DNA of 64,000 bases. Origin: Erythroxylum novogranatense. Taxonomy: Eukaryota; Streptophyta; Magnoliopsida; Malpighiales; Erythroxylaceae. The stretch is taken from NCBI GenBank assembly GCA_029891385.1, contig CM057228.1, forward strand, positions 81,270,964-81,334,963. Direction: 5' to 3'. A program made the translations under genes and the position numbers. The notes beneath the pieces are model-generated. The model was given only the letters and a program-made list of their open reading frames with translations, had not been told where the DNA came from and searched no databases. Shown here piece by piece: positions 56,053-64,000 of the stretch (position 1 is the first letter of the stretch; each line of letters starts with the position of its first letter).

Positions 56053-58095
56053 CTTGTGTCGTATATAACGAAGAAACCATGACTAGGTCGGAGTTGCCTA
56101 TTGCTTGTGACGATGATGCATGTTGATTGTGTGAATTTCGAATTCAGTATAGAAATATAGTTTTCGAAATTTTCTTTCCCAGATATGTTAACAAGATGTT
56201 GTTGCATATGTATGTGGAAGCTCGGAATTTATCAATGTGATTTGATATGGTTTTGCTAATTTATTCCCTAATGTTCTGGTTGCTGTCTTTGTGCACATTC
56301 AATGAACAGGAATGCTTATAAATTCGAGAATAAATTGTAGAAATTTTTTTTTTCGAATTTTCTTTCACCAAAATGTCTCTAAGATGTTTATGAATGTCTA
56401 TGAGAATGGAAAAATGTTTTAGAGGTGATTTACTATTTATTTGAGAATTTATTGTGTGCTACTGGGAATAACTGTGTTGAGGAACACAGATTCTACATTG
56501 GCTTTGTTGCTGAGGTTGGATGATTTTTTGTTGGAAATAAATCCTGAAAAAATTCATGTAACATTTTGTAAACATGTTGTAACCTCTGTAAGTTTCTCAG
56601 AATTTATTAAAATTATTTCAATGAGTTTTTCAAGCAAAACACAGAGCTTGGCAGTTTTGAGAAAGTTGCTGGAGCTGTTTTGTTTGGAATGATAAATTAT
56701 GTATTACTCAATTCCAATGCCTTATATCATTTTTAATGTGATTAAAAATGTGTTATATTGATGTTGTATGCTTTCCAAATTGAATTTCTTGAAATTGGGT
56801 TTCCAAATATTTTTCGGAAGTCAAATGTGTCACATTAGCGTCTCGTTAGTGCATTTTGTTGTCTTGATTATTTTGACCGTCACAAATTTTGTGACCAGTG
56901 CCGAAGTAATCTTGATAAAGTTTAGACTACCTAGAGATACTTAGGGTGATAGTTTGATATTCTTAAATTATTTGGAGATCTGAATGAATAAGAGTGTATT
57001 CATCAATTTCAAGTTTTTCATGTATAGTTTGACTATATATGGTAAGCATGAAACAATGAAACTGTTTCATTGGTACATCAAAGTAGAAGGATATTACACT
57101 TGGTATTGTGAATTCGAACTGCACGGATTGAGAAATTAGCCGATTAGATAGCAATTCCGCACGAACAAGTCGACTTGTCCGTGCACTGTAGATGCATAAG
57201 TCGACTTGCACAATGGTACAAGTCGACTTGTTCGTGCACAGTTGCATAAGTCGACTTACACATGCATAAGTCGACTTACACACTAGCATAAGTCGACTTA
57301 CACATACACAAATCGACTTACAACATGAAAAGGTGGGATGATGGATGATTTTAGGTATAGACTCAATGTAATTGATGAAATGCCCTAAATCATTCCATAT
57401 AGTCATGGTGACTATAATCCTACGGCTTGGAGGAGAAGAAGATGAGACCTGAAAACCCTCACACATCATATGAAAACTAACGCCTTCCATTAATATGGAG
57501 AGAACCAGAGTTCTTATAGAGTTGGGTTGTTGGGTAAACCCAAGCTCACTTTATACGGATATGTTCGAACCATGAAAATAAGATTTTCGGATTAATGGGT
57601 CGGTTTTCACTAGAAGCGTTGATTTGTTGAGTAAACTCAAGGTCAGCGTGGACGAGGCGAAATTGGGCAAAGGTACATCGGATGTGCAGCATCAAGAGTT
57701 GATAACCCAATGTGTGTACATACATCACGAGTTGATAGCACTAGTCGATAGTTGCATCTATGATGCAAATGGTATGACCGATACCTGCCGATAGATCTAA
57801 AGTGGCTTATTGGGTAAACCCAAGGTCATTTTAGTAATGTCGGATATCTATGATGCAATTGGTATGACCGATACCTACCGATTGACCTAAGGTAGCTTGT
57901 TGGGTAAACCCAAGGTCATTTTAGTAATGTCGGATATCGACCCACTAGGACATTTTGTCATAATGTTTCTTGGATTAGTAATGAGGGTTATGGATTCTTT
58001 GAAACTAGTGGGAGCCATATGCATGTCATTCAAGTCCTTATGATCATGCATATAATTCTACTCTAACATTCTTTCTCTCTTTTCCCTATAGGTTA
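56053..58095 (+). other. Long untranslated leader of copia family A
   Basis: Homologous to the complement of 16390-18551. It holds the palindrome array and GGGTAAACCCAAG-type repeats (57530-57920), two of them in a 70-80 bp near-duplicate (about 57765-57840 and 57845-57925). No protein-like frame. Confidence 0.75.
57166..57321. repeat. AAGTCGACTT palindrome array in the leader
   Basis: Six clean units and one decayed one (AAATCGACTT): ACAAGTCGACTTGT and GCATAAGTCGACTTACACAT types, about 20-30 bp apart. This is much closer to the Sirevirus-like arrays than the sister array at 17167. Confidence 0.9.
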
Positions 58096-58101
58096 TTGAA
58101 G

Positions 58102-58910
58102 ATGACTTCCAGTGTGAACTTGCGCTCGCTTATGGACTCCAACAAATTAACTGGACCTAACTTTCTAGATTGGCTGAGAAATCTAAGAATTGTTCTCGTG
58201 TCGAGGAACGGGATATGTCTAGATGTTCCACTTCACGATCCACTGCTGCGATGCTTGATGAGGATCGAAAGCATATCGTAAGCATCTTAAAGACAGTGAC
58301 ATGGCTACCTGCATTATGCTCGCATCTATGTCACCAGAGCTGCAGAAGCAGCATGAGTCTATGGATGCTAATACCATAGTGTTTCATTTTAGAGAGCTGT
58401 TTGATGAGCAAGCTCGATGCGAAAGGTTCGAGACCTCGAGGCTACTCTTCACTACTAAAATGACTCGGGTTCATCTGCGGTCGATGCATGCAAGATGAAT
58501 GGGTATATTGAGAGGTTGGCCGTCTTAGGTTTTGTTATGGATTATGAATTAAGTGTTGACTTAATTACGGTTGATTGTCGATAGTTATTCACAGTTTGTG
58601 TTAAACTATCGGATGAACCAAATATCCGCGACAATCCCTGAGTTGATCAATCTGCTTAAGACAGCAGAGCAATCTATCAAGAAGGATAGCAAGCAAGTGC
58701 TTCTGGTGGACTCTTCTTCTGGTTCAAAGAAAAAGAATCTAAAGAAGAAAAGGTCTAAGAAACCAAAAGGAAGTACAACCAATAAGAAAACTAAAGAGAC
58801 TGCACCAAAAGGAACTTGCTTCCATTGTGGCAAGACTGGTCATTGGAAGCGAAACTTTAAAGTCTATCTGGAAGAATTGAAGCAGAAGAAGGCATCAGAT
58901 GCCTCGACTT
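58102..58910 (+). pseudogene. gag: Gag of copia family A, frame-broken
   Basis: ATG 58102 (MTSSVNLRSLMDSNKL); the NKLTGPNFLDWLRNLRIVL motif, then frameshifts near 58190-58200, 58280 and 58495. The middle region (LFDEQARCERFETSRLLF near 58395-58450) and the basic stretch with zinc knuckle CFHCGKTGHWKRNF (58814-58858; the last Cys is Phe) are in other frames. Confidence 0.88.
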
Positions 58911-59165
58911 CTTCAGGTATGTTTGTCATTGAGGTTATCTGCTTCGACCATAACATATGGGTATTAGATACGGTTGTGGCTCACACATATGCAATGATAT
59001 CACGCAGGGCCTCGAGGACGATGAAAGCTCATGAAGGAGAACTAGACTGCGTGTGGGAAATGGAGCAAGAGTTCTTTGCATTAGCGTAGGCACTTACTTT
59101 TGTCACTCCCAGTGGGCTTGTAATTAAATTGGATGAATGTTATTTTGTACTGTATTAACAAAGAA
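58911..59165 (+). pseudogene. pol: Protease region of copia family A, frame-broken
   Basis: The WVLDT start of the active site is present near 58958, but a one-base deletion relative to the sister copy removes the D-T-G frame, and the frame stops at 59087-59089. Confidence 0.75.
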
Positions 59166-59204
59166 CATATTGTCTATTTCTTGTTTAAATAGAGTGATTT
59201 CCAT

Positions 59205-60300
59205 TTGACTTTTAGTAACAATGGTTGTTTTATTAGTTTGAATGGAATGCTTTATGGTGCTGGTACATTATGCAATGGAATTTACATATTAGATATGTCA
59301 TATCCAATTATGAATGTCAATGACACGAAAAGACATAAGCGAGATAATTTAAAATCAACTTACTTATGGCATTATGTCGCTTGGCCATATAAATGAGAGA
59401 CGTAGCTAAGCTCCATAAGAGTAGAAGTTTAGGGTCATTTGATTATGAATCATATGACACATGCGAATCTTGTTTATTAGGCAAGATGACTAAATTACCC
59501 TTTAAGGAAAGGGTGAGCAATGCGATCGGAGTATTAGACCTAATACATTCGGATGTATGTGGTCCGATGTCCATCCATGCCGAAGTGGTTGTCTTTACTT
59601 TATTACCTTTATCGATGATTATTCTCGATATAGGTATCATGATCGATGAGATACAAATCTGAAGCATTTGAAAAGTTCAAACAATTCGAAATGAAGTAGA
59701 AAACCAACTTGGAAAGGTATCAAGACATTACGATCGGATCGTGGTGGGAAATACTTAGACCAGCAGTTTTGGATTATCTCGTAGATAATGAGATTTTATC
59801 TCAATGGACTCCTCCTACACACCACAACATAATGGTGTGGCGAGAAGGAGAAATCGAACCTTGTTAGACATGGTACGATCAATGATGGGCTTTGCAAAGT
59901 TACCAAATCCTTTTGAAGTGCCTTGATCGAGGCAATTTGTTTACTTGTTAAGCGAGTTCCATCAAAGACAGATTGATGTTACTCCATATGAGATGTGGAC
60001 TAACAAAAGACCTATCTTAATCATTTGAAAGTTTGGGGTTGTCACTGCTTATGTGAAGTGGACACGACCAAATAAACTTAATGCAAAGTCGACAAGTGTT
60101 TGTTAAGTAGGATATCCTAAAGAAACAATGGGATATCAATTCTATCTTCTTGAGGAACAAAAGTTGTTTGTTTCAAAGCATGCTGTCTTTTAGAGAAAGA
60201 GTTTCTTTTACAAGAAGGCGGTGGGAGCAAAATTGAGCTTGAAGAAGTTCAAGATGCTCGAGCAGAGCCAGATCAACTGCTGAACTCAAACTGTGACTCA
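59205..60300 (+). pseudogene. pol: Integrase of copia family A, frame-broken
   Basis: 59205-59396 and 59393-59662 carry the preintegrase zinc region (CESCLLGK) and LIHSDVCGPMSIH (first catalytic Asp). Beyond 59662 the core and C-terminal part are recognisable only at the DNA level against 14240-14770, with many small indels. More damaged than the nested sister copy. Confidence 0.82.
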
Positions 60301-60312
60301 TCGAGATGAAAT

Positions 60313-61448
60313 GTGATTCAACCTTCTACAACACACGAAGTTCATAAGTCACGTAGGATACGCTCTGTTCCCGAGAGATATGGATTTCTCGTGAATGAAC
60401 AGAATAACGTATTGCTCATAGAAGATGATGAGCCTACTACCTATGAAGAGATTCTGAAGAGTTCAGAGTCTGAGAAATGGCTTCATGCCATGCAGGCTGA
60501 AATGGATTCCATGTATGAAAACCAAGTATGGACTTTGGTTGAGGCACCCGAAGGAATAAAACCCATAGGGTGTAAATGGGTTTTCAAAAAGAAAACCGAC
60601 ATGGATGATAATGTGATTACCTATAAAGCAAGGCTTGTGGCTAAAGGCTTTCGTCAAAGACAAGGAGTTGACTGCGACGAGACCTTCAGCCCAGTAGCAA
60701 TGCTTAAATCCATTAGAATACTCCTAGCCATTGCGATGTGAAGACAGCTTTCCTAAATGGAAATCTAGCTGAGGATGTGTATATGACACAACCTGAGGGC
60801 TTCACCTCTTATGATGGCAAAAAGGTATGCAAGCTTCAGAAATCCATCTATGGATTGAAACAAGCATCCAGGAGTTGGAATATCCGTTTTGATGAGGTAA
60901 TCAAAGAGTTTGGTTTCTCACAAAATCCGGATAAACACTGTGTGTATAAGAAGGTTAATGGGACTGCAATCGTATTCCTTGTGCTGTATGTAGATGACAT
61001 ATTATTGCTAGGAAACGATGTCTCTATGCTACAATCGGTGAAGATTTGGTTGTCCAAACAATTTTCCATGAAAGACCTTGGTGAAGCAACTTATATCCTT
61101 GGGATAAAGATTTATAGAAATAAATCAAAAAGGTTGCTTGGTCTTTCACAATCAACGTACATAGACAAGATGCTAAAGAGGTTTAGCATGGAGCAATCCA
61201 AGAGAGGGTACCTTCCCATCACTCATGGGATAACACTCTCAAAATCTATGTGTCCTAAGACACAAGATGAGAGGATGCGCATGAGTATGATCCCGTATGC
61301 ATCTGCGGTAGGATCTATCATGTATGCAATGCTATATCACGAGACCCGATGTATCATATGCTCTAAGTGTTACGAAAGATACCAATCGGATCTGGTGAGG
61401 TCCTTTGGGTGGTGTCAAGAATATCCTCAAGTACTTGCGAAGGACTAA
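60313..61448 (+). pseudogene. pol: Reverse transcriptase of copia family A, two open pieces
   Basis: 60313-60741: linker and RT start, with VWTLVEAPEG, KARLVAKGF and DETFSPVAM, ending at TGA where about 45 bp is missing compared with other copia RTs. 60738-61448: TAFLNGNL, the GLKQASRSW segment and catalytic YVDD in LYVDDILLLGND, then thumb to VGSIMYAM. The deletion removes the stretch before MDVK, so RT would be inactive. Confidence 0.9.
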
Positions 61449-61958
61449 GGATGTTTTCTTGATATATGGAGATGGAGATCTCAAAGTGGCGGGTAAACAG
61501 ATGCGATTTTCAATCGATAAGGATGATTCCAAATCCCAATCAGTTACGTATTCACACCGAATGGCGGGCGATTAGTTAGAAGAGTTTCAAACAAGAGACA
61601 ACTGCCGATTCAACGGCCAGAGACAGTACATTGCCGCTTGGAAGAAGCAAAGGAAGATTTGGATCAAGAAGTTCATTCTTGAACTTGGTGTGGTTCCTAG
61701 CGATGATGGGCCCATCTGATTGTATTGTGACAACAATGGGGCTATTCTTGAGCGAAAGAACCAAGGTCTCATCAACGATCCAAACACGTACTCGCAGATA
61801 TCATCGATCGGGAGATCATAGGGCGAGTGATGTCAGTTGGGAGAATTCCCACCGAGTAGAATATTGCTGATCCGTTGACAAAGCCATTATCACAAAAGAG
61901 TTTTGATTCTCATGTACTACTTTATGGTATTAGATATCAAGGCGATTGACTTTAGGTC
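61449..61958 (+). pseudogene. pol: RNase H of copia family A, heavily broken
   Basis: DNA-level match to the complement of 12455-13000. The Asp (TDA), Glu (TEAEYIA) and CDNNGA motifs are scrambled by indels; only YCDNNGAI near 61722-61745 can be read. Confidence 0.75.
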
Positions 61959-61969
61959 AAGTGGGAGAT

Positions 61970-63255
61970 TGTTAAAGTAGTGCCACGAAGGCAATCGCCT
62001 TTAGCGCATTTTGTACAAAGTTATGTACATACTTTATGAATAAATAAAGAAAGGCATATTTCATTAACTTGCATGCTCATTATTTATGAATGGATATTGA
62101 TCTATAAGCAAATTAATGAAGTCCATGATATATGACATAGCATGAAGGAAATTGTGATGTGATCATACTCTGAGATTCCTATCATGTGCAATTATGTCGA
62201 TATCTAAATTATCCTAGTCATAGGATTCTTTGAGGCTGGACATCGGTAATTCGAGAGACTAGTACATCTCAAGCTCCTTGATTTGATCAGCGGTGGATCT
62301 CGAAGGTAAATATGAGATATTTAGGGTTGAGATGTGGATGCTTACTAGAGGTAGTAAGTACATTGGATGACCGGCTATGAGATCATCACATAGATGTCTA
62401 TTCTAATGTCGGTGATAATCTCATCATAGCAATGGTGCAAGTATCCTTAGATTTGAGGTGCTCGAGGATATCTTGAATCTTGATTACGTGCTTTGACTCC
62501 ATTCCTTGTTGCACTTACGAGAGGTCGCTCATAGGGTGGTGATTGGGTGCGACTTGAGGTATTGAAGGTAATTGAGTAGCCAATAAAGGATTCACCACTT
62601 CTGTGATAGCAGAAGATGATGCCCATGGCCTCTTGTCAGGGTCATTACTTGGAAGTCTCTGGCCGGAGCATATATGTCATGAAGAATGTCTTCATTGACA
62701 TATTAAGTAATGAGTCCCAGGACAAGAACTGAAATCACTTGGACTAGATTTGACGTAGTCAGTCTAGTAAGAGTTGACACATGACCCATACTCATAACCA
62801 AGTGGGGTATAGCATGGTGAAAGGACGAATTGCACGGTAATTGTCTATGGAAAGGTTCGTGATATGGTTCATGATGAATACATGTTCATTCGTCAAACCA
62901 ATTACTTTCCGGTCAATTGGGGGTCATGATGTGTTGCTAGATACTGCTCATGACTTGCTTCAGTTAAATGTTAATCTAAGTGGCCAACATAACCGGAACC
63001 TAATGGGTCACACGATAAGAGTGTCTCGGAGAATTAAGTAAAATAGTTTTGGACGTAATTCCAATATATGGAGAGCAAAAGGATTAAATGGATCCCGATG
63101 AGATCGAGATATGTCCCGATGAGATCGCGACATCGATATTGCTGAAAAAGGTTTTCGGGGGTTTTTTCCATATCGGGACCCGGTAGGACCGACCCTAGTG
63201 TGACTGGACCACTTCAGCATTTATTTATATATATATATAATTAATTAATTAAAGA

Positions 63256-63296
<41 letters not shown>

Positions 63297-63817
63297 ATAC
63301 GTGGAAGGAGAGGAGAAGATTTGCTTTATTATATATATATATATATAAGCATAACGTGGATGGTCCACACACTTTGCATTTAATGTCTTTAAAAGCTAAA
63401 GACACATGGCAAATGAAGAGAAGAGAAGATGATTATCGTGGGTTTTTAAAAGAAAGAGTTTCTTGCTTGCTTGATGATAATCAAGTTTCAAAGAGTTTGA
63501 AAGAAGGAGATCTTCGAAGCTCTCCATCGTTTTCTCTTCTCCATTCATCCTCTTCATCGCTAGTTTCCAAGCTCTCCAAGAAGAAGGTAAGATCTAGCAG
63601 TCTTCAACTTGTTCTAGCTATTCCCAGGTCAAAGGGTTTGTCCCGGTTAGGTTCTCCGATCTCTGCGTGGATATCGTTAGAGACGGTCTCCTTTGGCCGT
63701 TATGGTTTGAGTTTGTTGTATAAACACATGGATCCTGGCTTTCGGGAAGGTCCCGGAACAAAAATTTTTGTTTTCCGCACCGTGGGCATGTGATGCTCAC
63801 ACCGGGATTTTCCTACA
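61970..63817 (+). repeat. 3' LTR of copia family A (1848 bp)
   Basis: TG...CA ends, purine tract directly before it. TA runs at 63225-63237, 63261-63294 and 63331-63346. Complement of the 10570 and 18567 LTRs. Confidence 0.93.
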
Positions 63818-64000
63818 TAAAGATAGTAGAGTTCTTCGAGGACAAGGATGTAGTTTCCGAGTTAAATGTAACCTCTATCTTGTTGATATCTTATCTTATC
63901 AGTTAGAGTCCTATTTAGATGAGAGTGTCGTCTAATTGGTCCACGTGATATAATCTGATAAGGATAGACGTGATCTAGCACGTTCTTAGGCAGTTCAGAT
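63818..64000. other. Unassigned end of window
   Basis: Begins directly after the LTR. No match to other parts of the window and no frame of note. Confidence 0.5.

Larger units (their letters stand above)
55481..63817 (+). mobile_element. Ty1/copia element of family A with a truncated 5' LTR
   Basis: The 3' LTR 61970-63817 (1848 bp, TGTTAAAGTAGTGCC...TTTTCCTACA) is intact. The 5' LTR keeps only its last 557 bp (55481-56037). Primer site GTGGTATCAGAGCCA at 56038-56052; purine tract AAGTGGGAGAT at 61959-61969. Gag, protease, integrase, RT and RNase H follow in order and are heavily frameshifted. The same family as 10570-20376 in the opposite orientation. Because the 5' end is missing, no target duplication can be shown. 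Confidence 0.93.

Overview
The window is repeat-dominated, AT-rich nuclear DNA from a flowering plant, most likely a eudicot (inferred from element types and LTR and primer-site sequences; the species cannot be named). I see no intact host gene, tRNA, rRNA or CRISPR array. Nearly everything recognisable is LTR retrotransposon, much of it nested, with solo LTRs, a TRIM, a hAT-type MITE, LINE debris and (TA)n microsatellites.

Layout. 1-2971: end of a long gypsy-type LTR, cut by the window edge. 3525-3813: a complete 289-bp TRIM with 78-bp terminal repeats, primer site, purine tract and AAAAT target duplication. 4631-27974: a Sirevirus-like Ty1/copia element (+ strand, TSD AAAGT). It is split by a second, minus-strand copia element (10570-20376, TSD ATCAC), and its right LTR is split by a 4.2-kb solo LTR (22822-27027) of the same family as 1-2971. 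Between RNase H and the 3' LTR the outer element carries an extra gene (20912-22206) in the env-like position. 27975-28111: a fold-back. 28713-30212: a decayed solo LTR holding a hAT-type MITE (29357-29566). 30213-39968: mostly unassigned AT-rich DNA with two LINE remnants, a pair of about 1.2-kb direct repeats and a copia 5' fragment between them. 39969-53339: a minus-strand, apparently non-autonomous LTR element (TSD AGCTT) with a coding-dead interior, itself hit by a minus-strand chromodomain-type Ty3/gypsy element (46221-51386, TSD GTTCT). 55122-55306: an 89-bp-arm, almost perfect palindrome. 55481-63817: a plus-strand copia element of the same family as 10570-20376, with a truncated 5' LTR.

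Each autonomous family still shows its logic: LTR promoter, initiator-Met tRNA primer site next to the 5' LTR, gag with zinc knuckle, then protease, integrase, RT and RNase H (copia order) or protease, RT, RNase H, integrase and chromodomain (gypsy order), then a purine tract at the 3' LTR. All coding regions carry stops or frameshifts, so these copies look dead, although LTR pairs still look roughly 94-98% alike by eye.

The most unusual signal is a palindrome, AAGTCGACTT, repeated in arrays in the LTRs and internal DNA of the Sirevirus-like element. It is also arrayed in the untranslated leaders of both copies of the other copia family. Next are the extra gene in the env position, the non-autonomous element with a GC-rich block, and the long palindrome beside a truncated LTR.
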